A stretch of 40,300 nt of DNA from Streptomyces aurantiacus JA 4570 (lineage in GTDB: Bacteria; Actinomycetota; Actinomycetes; Streptomycetales; Streptomycetaceae), in NCBI RefSeq assembly GCF_000414115.1, contig NZ_AOPZ01000218.1, forward strand, positions 1 through 40,300. The letters run 5' to 3'. Below are positions 32,318 through 39,914 of this stretch, in pieces (positions within the stretch are counted from its first letter, which is position 1; each line of letters starts with the position of its first letter). The position numbers were made by a program, and so were the translations under genes. The notes under the pieces are model-generated. The model was not told the origin of the DNA. It saw only the letters and a program-made list of their open reading frames with translations, and searched no databases.

Positions 32318-32394
32318 GATCTCCGCCTCTCTGTGTGTGGCGGCCGATCGTACATAAGGTGTGCGTAAGCGAAGTCACCAGGCTGCCTTGGAGG

Positions 32395-33669
32395 TCACGC
32401 CCACGGCAGCCATGCCTCGACCGCGAAGCTGCCGCCGGGTCCGCCGCCGTGGCTGAGCCGGCCGCCCGCGAGGGAGGCGCGTTCGGTGAGCCCGATGAGG
32501 CCCTGCCCGGAACCGGGCACCTTCGGTACGTCACCGGGGGGCGCGGGGTTGCGGACGGACAGCGTCAGGCCCTCGCCGCGCACGCCCGTGACGGTGACGG
32601 TGACCTCGGCTCCGGGCGCGTGCTTGCGGGCGTTGGTCAGGCCCTCCTGGGCGATGCGGTACGCGGTGCGGCCGATCGCGGCGGGCACCGATTCCGGGTC
32701 GGACACGCGCAGGTCGAGGACCACTTTCATGCCGGCTTCGCGGGACTCGGCGACGAGGGTGTCGAGGGCCGCGAGGGTGGGCTGCGGCCGCCCCGAGGCG
32801 TCCGCGTCGCCGCCCCGCAGCACCCCGATGACCTGCCGCAGGTCCTGCAGCGCCTCGTGCGCGCTCTCCCGGATCACCCCGGCCGCGCGGGCGATCTCCT
32901 CGCGGGGCGCGTCGGGCCGGAACTCGAGGGCGCCCGCGTGCACGCTGAGCAGCGTGAGCCGGTGGGCGAGGACGTCGTGCATCTCGCGGGCGATGGCGTC
33001 GCGGGCGAGCTGCTGGGCCTTCTCGGCGCGCAGCGCGGCCTCGTTCTCGGCGCGCCGGGCGCGGTCCCGCAGGGCCAGCAGGAGCTGGCGCCGGGAGCGC
33101 ACGAACATGCCCCAGGCGAGCGCGGTGGCGGTGAACAGCGCGGTCAGCACGACCGAGACCACGTAGGGCAGGTCCGGGTCGGGGCGCCACATGTAGAAGG
33201 GGATCATCAGCGCCACGGCCACGCCGCCGAACCACGCGGAGTACTTCCACGGGCGGTGCACGGCGAGCGTGAAGTAGGCGATGAGCGCGGCGCCGCCCGC
33301 CGTGTTCGACGCCAGGCTGGCGAGGAGCATCGCCGCGGCGAACCCCACCGGCCAGCGCCTGCGCAGCCACACACCGGCGCAGGCGAGCGCGCCGAGCAGG
33401 TGGTCGAGCGCGGCCCAGCCCTCGGTGACGGCGGGATTGCGCGTCACCTCGTCGCTGATGATCAGCCCGAGGAAGACGGCGACCAGGAAGCAGGCGAAGT
33501 CGACGAGCCAGTCGCGCACGGTCCGCTTGTGCCGGCCGGTCCTGCCGGTGGCCCGGTCCGGGTCCAGCTCGGCGGCGACGGCCGACGGCAGGAACCACTG
33601 CCTGAGGGCCACCGAGTCCGCCCCGGTCCCGTCCACTGCCGCGTCCGCGGGCTCCGTACGCCTCTTCAC
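32395..33669 (-). CDS. two-component sensor histidine kinase (HisKA_3 type)
   Basis: 424 residues. About five membrane segments lie between residues 54 and 190 with very short external loops, so there is no obvious extracellular sensor domain. A short coiled segment (RRQLLLALRDRARRAENEAA) leads to the phospho-acceptor His231 in AIAREMHDVLAHRLTLLSVH (HisKA_3). The HATPase domain shows NARKHAPGAEVTVTV and GSGQGLIGLTERASLAGG. Typical partner of a LuxR-type regulator, here at 29146-29814. Start is uncertain: GTG at 33669 (VKRRTEP, used here) or TTG three codons upstream; TAGATT lies just upstream. Confidence 0.93.
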   Translation of the reverse strand: MKRRTEPADAAVDGTGADSVALRQWFLPSAVAAELDPDRATGRTGRHKRTVRDWLVDFACFLVAVFLGLIISDEVTRNPAVTEGWAALDHLLGALACAGVWLRRRWPVGFAAAMLLASLASNTAGGAALIAYFTLAVHRPWKYSAWFGGVAVALMIPFYMWRPDPDLPYVVSVVLTALFTATALAWGMFVRSRRQLLLALRDRARRAENEAALRAEKAQQLARDAIAREMHDVLAHRLTLLSVHAGALEFRPDAPREEIARAAGVIRESAHEALQDLRQVIGVLRGGDADASGRPQPTLAALDTLVAESREAGMKVVLDLRVSDPESVPAAIGRTAYRIAQEGLTNARKHAPGAEVTVTVTGVRGEGLTLSVRNPAPPGDVPKVPGSGQGLIGLTERASLAGGRLSHGGGPGGSFAVEAWLPWA

Positions 33670-33794
33670 AATCGACAAATCTACGCACCGCGGGGCCCGC
33701 TGCCCGCTCCCCGACCGTGATCATCGACGAAAGTCGGGGCTCGGCAGACTTTGGGTGATCCGGGCGCACGACGGGCAGCGCCTTGCGGCGGACA

Positions 33795-33844
33795 GGGCCT
33801 CGCCCCGTGGCCGATGTGCGTGGGCGGTCCACGGGGCGAGGCTC
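33795..33844 (+). promoter_or_regulatory. long hairpin covering the ribosome-binding site of a small membrane-protein gene
   Basis: GCCTCGCCCCGTGG (33797-33810) and CCACGGGGCGAGGC (33829-33842) are perfect inverted copies around 18 nt; one G-T wobble and one more pair extend the stem to 16. The GCGAGG that would serve as ribosome-binding site for the ATG at 33851 lies in the right arm. In RNA it would hide the site; in DNA it could be a wide operator. Confidence 0.65.
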
Positions 33845-33850
33845 GTGTGC

Positions 33851-34057
33851 ATGAAACAGCTTCTCGAGTTTCTCGGTCTGGTCCTGCTGCTCCAGGGTGT
33901 GGCGGGCCTGGTGCACGAGCTCACCGGCTGGATGCGCGGCTGGGGCGTGGTGCAGCATCTGCCCTTCGCCGACGGTTACGAGCTCTACCTGAGCATCGCG
34001 CTCGTCGTCCTGGCCTTCGCCCTGTTCGCCGCGGCGGAGAGCCGCAAGTTGAGCTGA
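33851..34057 (+). CDS. small two-span membrane protein
   Basis: 68 residues with two hydrophobic segments (LLEFLGLVLLLQGVAGLVHE, about 3-22, and LYLSIALVVLAFALFAAAES, about 45-64) joined by a loop with WMRGWGVVQHLPFADG. No family recognised. The first ATG after the hairpin is used; a GTG two codons upstream is possible. The ribosome-binding site is sequestered in a 14-16-bp stem, so expression may need melting or a factor. It is divergent from the histidine-kinase gene and converges on the ribonuclease gene 24 bp away. Confidence 0.65.
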   Translation: MKQLLEFLGLVLLLQGVAGLVHELTGWMRGWGVVQHLPFADGYELYLSIALVVLAFALFAAAESRKLS

Positions 34058-34081
34058 GCTCGGGCCCGTTGGGCGCCTGCC

Positions 34082-34522
34082 TCAGCAGCCGTGGTCGACG
34101 CGGTCGAACGACCGGTAGTGGTCAGCGGTGTAGTAGTCCTCCTGCTGGGCGTCACCGGTGACGATGCGGCGGGCGCCGCGGTCCGGGGAGCCGGGCGTCT
34201 TGACGGTGTACTCGTGGTAGTAGCCGTTGTTCTGCTTCGGCAGGATGCCTTCCCGGTTCTGGAAGACGGTGCCGTCCTGCGGGTACGGGTAGGGGCCGCC
34301 CTGCTTGATCAGGTCGAGCGTGTCGTGCGCCTGGGACGGCAGGGCCGAGTGGCAGATCTCGCCGACGGCGGCGGCCGAGAAGGCGGCCGGGGCGGGGGCA
34401 GCGACCGAGTGGGGGGCCGTGGCCTTCTGGGGAGCCGCGTTCGCGGCGCCGGTGACGGAGCCGCCGACGAGCAGGGCGGCGGCGAGGGCAGTGACGCTGA
34501 TGATCCGTGGGGGGATTCGCAT
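34082..34522 (-). CDS. secreted guanyl-specific ribonuclease (RNase Sa/barnase family)
   Basis: 146 residues: signal peptide (ISVTALAAALLVGGSVTGAA, cleavage about ANA-A), a short Ala/Pro-rich stretch, then a domain of about 95 residues very similar to RNase Sa. It contains CHSALPSQAHDTLDLI, YPYPQDGTVFQNREGILP, YYHEYTV with catalytic Glu104, GARRI with Arg119, and YYTADHY with His135. Cys57 and Cys146 match the single disulfide of the family. It cleaves RNA after guanosine outside the cell. No barstar-like inhibitor gene is adjacent; export may protect the producer. Upstream TTGACA/TTGACG hexamers are candidate -35 elements. Confidence 0.93.
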   Translation of the reverse strand: MRIPPRIISVTALAAALLVGGSVTGAANAAPQKATAPHSVAAPAPAAFSAAAVGEICHSALPSQAHDTLDLIKQGGPYPYPQDGTVFQNREGILPKQNNGYYHEYTVKTPGSPDRGARRIVTGDAQQEDYYTADHYRSFDRVDHGC

Positions 34523-34537
34523 GGCCCCAGGATGACG

Positions 34538-34565
34538 CGCGTAGAGGTTGCCGTGTCAACGTCAA
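34538..34565 (-). promoter_or_regulatory. candidate promoter of the ribonuclease gene
   Basis: Two adjacent -35-like hexamers on the minus strand, TTGACG (34565-34560) and TTGACA (34559-34554). TACGCG (34543-34538) lies 16 bp after the first. Transcription would begin about 10 bp before the ATG. Weak -10, prediction only. Confidence 0.35.
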
Positions 34566-34759
34566 GTGCGCTGAATTTTCCGGAAGTTAACCACCTCCCC
34601 CCGGACTCCTCACGTCACGCCCGCCCCTTCGCTGCGCCCTCGCGGTCCGGAAGTCCTCGCGGGCTCGACGTCCGTTTGCCGCCAGCCGCCGGCCGCGCCC
34701 GCGGCTTTGATTGAACTCGCAAGCAGTTATGTGAGGTCTGAACGGATAGAGGTACGGAC

Positions 34760-35500
34760 ATGGCTACTCTGACCGGCAAGACGGCCCTGGTGACCGGCGG
34801 CAGCCGCGGCATCGGCGCGGCGACCGCCCTGCGGCTCGCCCAGGAGGGCGCCGATGTGGCGTTCACCTACGTCCACGGCGAGGACACCGCCCGTGAGGTC
34901 GTCGCCAAGATCGAGTCGATGGGGCGGCGCGGGTACGCGATCCGGGCCGACGCGGGCGACGCGGGGGACGCCGCGGGCGCCGTGGAGCGCGCCGCCGACG
35001 ACCTCGGCGGCCTGGACATCCTCGTGAACAACGCCGGCGTCGGCGTGCTCGGCCCCGTCGGCGACCTCGCCCTCGCCGACATCGACCGGGTGCTCGACGT
35101 GAACGTGCGCGGCGTGTTCCTCGCGTCGCAGGCCGCGGCCGGGCGGATGCGGCGGGGCGGGCGCATCGTGTCCATCGGGTCCTGCATGGTCCAGCGGGTG
35201 CCCGGGGCGGGCGGCACGTTGTACGCCACCAGCAAGGCCGCGCTCATCGGGCTCACCAAGGCGCTCGCCCGCGAGCTCGGCGAGCGGGGCATCACCGTGA
35301 ACCTGGTCCACCCCGGGCCCATCGACACCGACATGAACCCCGCGGACGGGCCCTACGCCGAGGCGCAGGCCGCCGGGACGGCGCTCGGCCGCTATGGCTC
35401 CGCCGGGGAGGTGGCTTCCGTGGTGGCTTACCTCACCGGGGAGGAGGCCGCCTATGTGACGGGGGCGGAGTTCTCTGTGGACGGGGGGCATGCGGCGTAG
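34760..35500 (+). CDS. short-chain dehydrogenase/reductase (FabG-like)
   Basis: 246 residues of the classical SDR family. Cofactor loop TGGSRGIGAATA (residues 13-24), NNAGVG (about 91-96), catalytic Ser in SIGSCMVQ and the active-site YATSK (Tyr about 156, Lys about 160) are all present, as is the closing segment VTGAEFSVDGGHAA. It reduces or oxidises a carbonyl/alcohol with NAD(P)H; the beta-strand 2 residue pattern (FTYVHGED, no acidic residue at the ribose site) hints at NADPH. ATG follows ATAGAGGTACGGAC. Single gene, convergent with the allantoicase gene. No acyl-carrier or fatty-acid genes nearby, so the substrate is open. Confidence 0.92.
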   Translation: MATLTGKTALVTGGSRGIGAATALRLAQEGADVAFTYVHGEDTAREVVAKIESMGRRGYAIRADAGDAGDAAGAVERAADDLGGLDILVNNAGVGVLGPVGDLALADIDRVLDVNVRGVFLASQAAAGRMRRGGRIVSIGSCMVQRVPGAGGTLYATSKAALIGLTKALARELGERGITVNLVHPGPIDTDMNPADGPYAEAQAAGTALGRYGSAGEVASVVAYLTGEEAAYVTGAEFSVDGGHAA

Positions 35501-35518
35501 GGCCCGCGGCTGCGAAGC

Positions 35519-35569
35519 CCCCAACCCCGCCCCTTCCCGTAACCATTTCGGGAAGGGGCGGGATTGGGG
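35519..35569. terminator. bidirectional terminator between the SDR and allantoicase genes
   Basis: CCCGCCCCTTCCCG (35526-35539) and CGGGAAGGGGCGGG (35549-35562) form a perfect 14-bp stem with a 9-nt loop; the flanking CCCCAA / TTGGGG extend it after one mismatch. It lies between convergent genes and can serve both. Confidence 0.85.
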
Positions 35570-35591
35570 AGCCCCCGGCAGGGACCGGACC

Positions 35592-36713
35592 TCAGCCCCC
35601 CAGCTCCCGATACCGCGCCGTCAACCCCTCCGCCCCCGAGGCGGTAAGCGCCCCGTACAGCCGCAGCCGCGAAATCCCCCCGTCGGGGAAGATGTCGACG
35701 CGCGCGTGCGTACCGACGGCCGCCGCGGCGAGGACGAAGCGGTGGTTGGTGTCGGGCTGGAGCCGGGTGCGCGGAAGGACCTCGACCCACGCGCCGGACT
35801 CGCCGTCCCGGACGGACACGGAGGCCCACCCGGCGGAGTTCCCCTTGAGGTAGGCGGTGTCGATCTCCAGGGCGCGGATCTCGGACTGCGCGGCGAGCCG
35901 GTAGCGGATCCAGTCGTGACCCTGGTCGCGGCGCCGCCGCGTCTCCCACCCGTCGTCCATCTTCCGGGACCGCCCGGGCTGAATGGTGTTGGTGGCGGGC
36001 GAGTAGAACCGGTCGGAGGCGTCCTCGACCTGACCGCCGTTCTCCAGGGCGACGACGTCGAAGGTGCCGAGGGCGGCGAGCCAGGCGGGATCGGCGACGA
36101 CCTCGCCGTACACGCGCAGGCGGGCGATCCCGCCGTCGGGGTGCTGGTTGACGCGCAGATGCGTGAACCGCTGCGGCACGTCCACGGCGAAGCCGTTCGC
36201 GGCGTGCCCGCCGACGGCCGTACGCGGCACGAGAGTTGTCCACTTCACGCCGTCCGCGAGGAGCTCCTCGGGCGTCGGCGAGCCCTCGACGTTGGCGCCC
36301 TCGACGGACACGGCCTGCGGATAGTTGCCGCGGAAGTGCGCGGTGTCGACGACGATGCCGTGGATGACGCCGGGCGCGCCGAGCCGGACGAGCGCCCAGT
36401 CGTGGTCGTCCTCGGTGGGCCAGGGCTGCTCGGCGGAGACGCCGCGCCGCCGCCGGGTCTCCCAGCCGTCCATGATCTTGCCCTTGTGGCCGAAGTGCTC
36501 GGGGTCGAACTCGGCGTCGTTCGGCAGCAGCAGGTTCTCGCGCATCGCGAAGAACTCGTCGTTGGCGGCGATGACACCGGCCCCGAGCTGACGGTCCGCC
36601 AGGTCGGCGTACTGGGTGAAGGGGAAGTCGGCGGTGCGGTAGTCGGCGTAGGGCTCGCCGCCGCCGTAGGGGTTCGCGTCGCCGGTGAAGCGGGGTATCG
36701 GTGTCGCCGTCAC
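35592..36713 (-). CDS. alc: allantoicase
   Basis: 373 residues made of two homologous halves, as in all allantoicases. Each half has a KMDDGWETRRRR-type block (GKIMDGWETRRRRG about residue 81, RKMDDGWETRRRRD in the second half), an H-D-W block (DHDWALVRLG; GHDWIRYRL), a DTAHFRGNYP/DTAYLKGNSA strand and a PDGGIARLRVYG/PDGGISRLRLYG end. The enzyme hydrolyses allantoate to ureidoglycolate and urea in purine catabolism. I chose the GTG at 36711-36713, 5 bp after the allantoinase stop, with GGAAAGAA upstream. It forms an operon with allB. Confidence 0.95.
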   Translation of the reverse strand: MTATPIPRFTGDANPYGGGEPYADYRTADFPFTQYADLADRQLGAGVIAANDEFFAMRENLLLPNDAEFDPEHFGHKGKIMDGWETRRRRGVSAEQPWPTEDDHDWALVRLGAPGVIHGIVVDTAHFRGNYPQAVSVEGANVEGSPTPEELLADGVKWTTLVPRTAVGGHAANGFAVDVPQRFTHLRVNQHPDGGIARLRVYGEVVADPAWLAALGTFDVVALENGGQVEDASDRFYSPATNTIQPGRSRKMDDGWETRRRRDQGHDWIRYRLAAQSEIRALEIDTAYLKGNSAGWASVSVRDGESGAWVEVLPRTRLQPDTNHRFVLAAAAVGTHARVDIFPDGGISRLRLYGALTASGAEGLTARYRELGG

Positions 36714-36718
36714 GGTGA

Positions 36719-38056
36719 TCAGTTCTTCCTTTCCAGAAGTCGGCCCGCCGGCGCGGTGAACTCGCCGTCGGACACGATGCGTTGGCCGCGCAGCCAGGTG
36801 GACTTCACAACGCCGCTGAGGGTCTTGCCCGCGTAGGCGGTGACGCGGTTGCGGTGCTGGAGCCGCGCGGGGTCCACGGTGAAGGTCTCGTCGGGCGCGA
36901 GGACCGCGAAGTCGGCGTCGCGGCCCGCCTCGATGGCGCCCTTCCGGGCCAGGCCGACCAGCTCCGCCGTGCGCGTCGACATCCAGCGCACGACGTCCTC
37001 GAGGCCGTGCCCGCGCTCCCGGGCCGCCGTCCACACGGCGGGCAGGCTGAGCTGGAGCCCGGAGATGCCGCCCCACGCGGTGGCGAAGTCGGCCGTCTTG
37101 AGGTCGATGGTGGACGGCGAGTGGTCGGTCACGACGCAGTCGATGGTGCCGTCGGCGAGCGCCTGCCACAGCAGGTCCTGGTTGGCGGCCTCGCGGATCG
37201 GCGGGCAGCACTTGAACTCGCTGGCGCCGTCGGGGACTTCCTCGGCGGTGAGGGTGAGGTAGTGCGGGCACGTCTCGACGGTGAGGCGGACGCCCTCGCG
37301 CCTGGCGGCGGCGATCAGCGGCAGCGCGTCGGAGGACGACAGGTGCAGGATGTGGATCCGGGCGCCGATGCGCTTCGCGACGGCGATGAGCCCCTCGATC
37401 GCGGTGTCCTCGCTGACGCGCGGGCGCGAGTGCAGGAAGTCCGTGTAGCGCGGGCCGCCCTTGGCGGGGGCCGCGGCCAGCTCGTGCGGGTCCTCGGCGT
37501 GCACGATGAGCAGGCCGCCGAACCCGGCGATCTCCCCCATGGACACCGCCAGTTGATCCTGGGTCAGCTCCGGGAACTCGTCCACGCCCGAGGGCGAGAG
37601 GAAGCACTTGAAGCCGAAGACGCCTGCGTCGTGCAGGGGCCGCAGGTCCTTGACGTTGCCGGGCAGCGCGCCGCCCCAGAAGCCGACGTCGATGTGCGCC
37701 TTGGACGCGGCGACTTCCCGCTTCGTACGGAGGTTCGCCACCGTCGTGGTCGGCGGCAGGGAGTTGAGCGGCATGTCGACGAGGGTCGTGATGCCGCCGG
37801 CAGCCGCGGCGCGCGTCGCCGTCCAGAAGCCCTCCCACTCGGTGCGGCCCGGGTCGTTGACGTGCACGTGGGTGTCGACGAGACCGGGCAGCAGCACGTC
37901 GTCGCCGAAGTCCTCGACGCGGGCGCGCGTCGGCACGGCGGCGTCGTACGCGCGCACCGCCGCGATCGTGCCGTCCGAGACGACGACGGACGCGGCGCGC
38001 GTCCCCTCCGGGGTGATGACGCGCGTCGAGCGCAGCACCAGTTCCTCGCCGGACAC
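36719..38056 (-). CDS. allB: allantoinase
   Basis: 445 residues, the usual length of the amidohydrolase-superfamily enzyme that opens allantoin to allantoate. Metal ligands are visible: HxH in [11 protein letters not shown] (His63, His65), carboxylated Lys150 in [11 protein letters not shown], His in IVHAEDPHE, His in [10 protein letters not shown] and Asp in [10 protein letters not shown] chose the GTG at 38054-38056 after AGAGAGGGG. It is followed by alc and divergent from allR. Two AllR-type dyads lie in the 354-bp upstream region. Together the pair lets the cell use purines as nitrogen source. Cytosolic. Confidence 0.96.
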   Translation of the reverse strand: MSGEELVLRSTRVITPEGTRAASVVVSDGTIAAVRAYDAAVPTRARVEDFGDDVLLPGLVDTHVHVNDPGRTEWEGFWTATRAAAAGGITTLVDMPLNSLPPTTTVANLRTKREVAASKAHIDVGFWGGALPGNVKDLRPLHDAGVFGFKCFLSPSGVDEFPELTQDQLAVSMGEIAGFGGLLIVHAEDPHELAAAPAKGGPRYTDFLHSRPRVSEDTAIEGLIAVAKRIGARIHILHLSSSDALPLIAAARREGVRLTVETCPHYLTLTAEEVPDGASEFKCCPPIREAANQDLLWQALADGTIDCVVTDHSPSTIDLKTADFATAWGGISGLQLSLPAVWTAARERGHGLEDVVRWMSTRTAELVGLARKGAIEAGRDADFAVLAPDETFTVDPARLQHRNRVTAYAGKTLSGVVKSTWLRGQRIVSDGEFTAPAGRLLERKN

Positions 38057-38142
38057 CGCGGCCCCTCTCTGTTCGCCTGTCGGCCCGCCGGTCCCTCGAC
38101 CGGGCGGCCTCTTCGCCTCCACCGGCCCTCCGGCCAGCGGAA

Positions 38143-38159
38143 TTCAACGTTCTGTTGAA
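38143..38159. promoter_or_regulatory. AllR-type dyad 1, upstream of allB
   Basis: TTCAAC-GTTCT-GTTGAA, perfect half-sites with a 5-bp centre. It overlaps the likely start of transcription from a minus-strand promoter candidate TTGACG (38190-38185), 17 bp, AAGACT (38167-38162). Its half-sites fit TTCNNC/GNNGAA, but the centre is 5 bp, not 3. Confidence 0.5.
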
Positions 38160-38202
38160 GAAGTCTTCGCCTCGGACCCTGATCCGTCAAGGGTCTATAC
38201 GT

Positions 38203-38217
38203 TTCCACAAAGTGGAA
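38203..38217. promoter_or_regulatory. AllR box in the allB-allR intergenic region
   Basis: TTCCAC-AAA-GTGGAA is a perfect 15-bp palindrome fitting the form TTCNNC(N3)GNNGAA that I recall for AllR of S. coelicolor. A second dyad GGAATT-AG-AATTCC (38214-38227) overlaps it. A minus-strand TATAGA (38199-38194) lies 4 bp away, so binding would block transcription of allB-alc. Apart from these dyads the rest of 38057-38410 shows no gene. Confidence 0.75.
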
Positions 38218-38410
38218 TTAGAATTCCGCACACCAGAACGTAGCTACGTACAACGCGGACCGTCAAGGAGGCGCCGGAGCCCGCGCGGAAGACCGGACAA
38301 ACACCCACTGACCGGCACTGACGTGACGGCGGCACCGGGGCTGTCCGGGAAAGTGCCCGGTAGGCTGCTGCCTTGCCTGCCATCCTGTAAGGCCCTGAAA
38401 GGAACGCGCC

Positions 38411-39220
38411 GTGCCGACGTCAAGCGCCAGCACCACCGACGCCGCGAAGTCCTCCGCGACCCCCGCGAGTGGAGGCGTCCAGTCCCTTGAGCGCGCCTTC
38501 GACCTGCTCGAGCGGATGGCGGACGCGGGCGGCGAGGTCGGCCTGAGCGAGCTGTCCGCCAGCAGCGGGCTGCCGCTGCCGACCATCCACCGGCTGATGC
38601 GCACCCTCGTCGCCTGCGGGTACGTACGCCAGCAGCCCAACCGCCGGTACGCGCTCGGCCCCCGCCTGATCCGCCTCGGCGAGTCCGCCTCGCGGCTGCT
38701 CGGCACGTGGGCGCGGCCCTATCTCGCCCGCCTCGTCGAGGAGACCGGCGAGACCGCGAACATGGCGCTGCTCGACGGCGACGAGATCGTGTACGTGGCC
38801 CAGGTGCCGTCCAAGCACTCGATGCGGATGTTCACCGAGGTGGGGCGGCGGGTCCTGCCGCACTCCACCGGCGTCGGCAAGGCGCTGCTCGCGCACACGC
38901 CCGCCGAGGAGGTGCGGGCGCTGCTCGCCCGTACCGGCATGCCCGCCGCCACGGAGAAGACCATCACCACGGCCGACGGGTTCCTCGACGCGCTCGAGGA
39001 GGTCCGGCGTGCGGGGTACGCCGTCGACGACAACGAGCAGGAAATCGGCGTCCGCTGTCTTGCCGTGTCCGTGCCGGACTCGCCCACCGCGGCGGCCATC
39101 TCCATCTCCGGGCCCGCGGGGCGGGTCACGGAGGCCGCCACGGAGAAGATCGTGCCTGTTCTGCAGCAGGTCGCCGCGGAGCTCTCCGAGGCGCTGGCGG
39201 CGTCCGCCCCGTCGGCGTAG
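38411..39220 (+). CDS. allR: IclR-family regulator of allantoin utilisation
   Basis: 269 residues. Residues about 22-85 are the IclR winged helix (GVQSLERAFDLLERMADAGG, LSELSASSGLPLPTIHRLMR). Residues about 100-260 are the IclR effector domain (ANMALLDGDEIVYVAQVPSK, RVLPHSTGVGKALLAH, TTADGFLDALEEVRRAGYAV, CLAVSVPDS). The position divergent from allB-alc and the perfect TTCNNC(N3)GNNGAA-type box between them identify it as the allantoin repressor; allantoin or its products are the known type of ligand. Start is GTG at 38411 behind AAAGGAA. Confidence 0.92.
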   Translation: MPTSSASTTDAAKSSATPASGGVQSLERAFDLLERMADAGGEVGLSELSASSGLPLPTIHRLMRTLVACGYVRQQPNRRYALGPRLIRLGESASRLLGTWARPYLARLVEETGETANMALLDGDEIVYVAQVPSKHSMRMFTEVGRRVLPHSTGVGKALLAHTPAEEVRALLARTGMPAATEKTITTADGFLDALEEVRRAGYAVDDNEQEIGVRCLAVSVPDSPTAAAISISGPAGRVTEAATEKIVPVLQQVAAELSEALAASAPSA

Positions 39221-39246
39221 GGGCCACCGCCACGGGGGCTGGAAAT

Positions 39247-39271
39247 AGCCCGTCCGGCGCTTGAGGACGAG
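39247..39271. repeat. 25-bp dispersed intergenic repeat, copy 2
   Basis: Begins AGCCCGTCCGGCGCTTGAGG; exact reverse complement of 1579-1603. It lies between the convergent allR and stress-protein genes, 27 bp after the allR stop. Confidence 0.7.
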
Positions 39272-39276
39272 GCCGT

Positions 39277-39780
39277 TCAGGCCGATAGCGCCGCCACCGA
39301 AACCCGCCGCAAGGCACGCCGCATCGCCCGCGGCGCCCCGGGTGAGCGGACCACCAGAACCGCCCCCACCGCGTGGGCGTCGACATACCGCCGCACCCGC
39401 CCCCGCCACCGCCGCCCACCCCGCGCCCCCACCACCAACACATCCCCCGGCCGGCAGGCCACCCCGCACAGCACCCGCCCGGCGGGCCCCCGCACCACCC
39501 GCCGCTCGACCTCCACCCCCACCGGCACACCCCCGAACACCGCGCCGAACGCCGCGTCGAGCCGCCCCCAGGCGTCCCGCTCCCAGTGCCGGGCCCACTC
39601 CGGATCGGGCCGCCGCAGGTAGAGCGCCTCCCCCTCGGGCGGCTCCCAGGCCAGCACCACCACGAGCCGCCGCCCGTCCCGCCGCGCCACCCGCGCCCCG
39701 GCCCGCAGCGCCGCGAGACCCGCCCCCGAGCCATCGGCCCCGCCGACCCCGACCACCACACGCCCGTCCATGCCGTCCAT
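39277..39780 (-). CDS. universal stress protein (UspA) family
   Basis: 167 residues. One Usp domain: first strand RVVVGVGGADGSGAGLAALR, second strand RLVVVLAWEPPEGEALYLRR, and the nucleotide-loop region DVLVVGARGGRRWRGRVRRY followed by VGAVLVVRSPG. The usual GxxGx(9)GS loop is only partly kept, with an unusually Arg- and Gly-rich version, so ATP binding is uncertain. I chose the ATG at 39778-39780, which follows GGAGGAAGCG; a longer start at 39797 is possible. Usp proteins in actinomycetes respond to dormancy, redox or nutrient signals. It is divergent from a MocR gene. Confidence 0.8.
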   Translation of the reverse strand: MDGMDGRVVVGVGGADGSGAGLAALRAGARVARRDGRRLVVVLAWEPPEGEALYLRRPDPEWARHWERDAWGRLDAAFGAVFGGVPVGVEVERRVVRGPAGRVLCGVACRPGDVLVVGARGGRRWRGRVRRYVDAHAVGAVLVVRSPGAPRAMRRALRRVSVAALSA

Positions 39781-39876
39781 CGCTTCCTCCGTCCCCATTG
39801 GCGCCGACCACTCATCGGACCGGACCCAGGCCAAAACGGCCCGCAAGACCGTCGGCACGACCGAGTCTGTACGCTG

Positions 39877-39900
39877 ATTGGCCTGGACAGCAGGGCCAAT
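39877..39900. promoter_or_regulatory. operator-like dyad before the right-edge MocR gene
   Basis: ATTGGCC (39877-39883) and GGCCAAT (39894-39900) are perfect inverted copies around a 10-bp spacer, one helical turn. A -10-like TACGCT (39870-39875) lies directly upstream. The dyad ends 14 bp before the ATG of the MocR gene, a classical autoregulation position. Confidence 0.55.
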
Positions 39901-39914
39901 ACGCAGGAGTTGGC

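Noticed and set aside
38420..39811. 463-residue glycine-rich frame on the minus strand
   Set aside because: Antisense to allR and out of frame with the stress-protein gene; low-complexity Gly/Ala/Arg composition typical of GC shadows.
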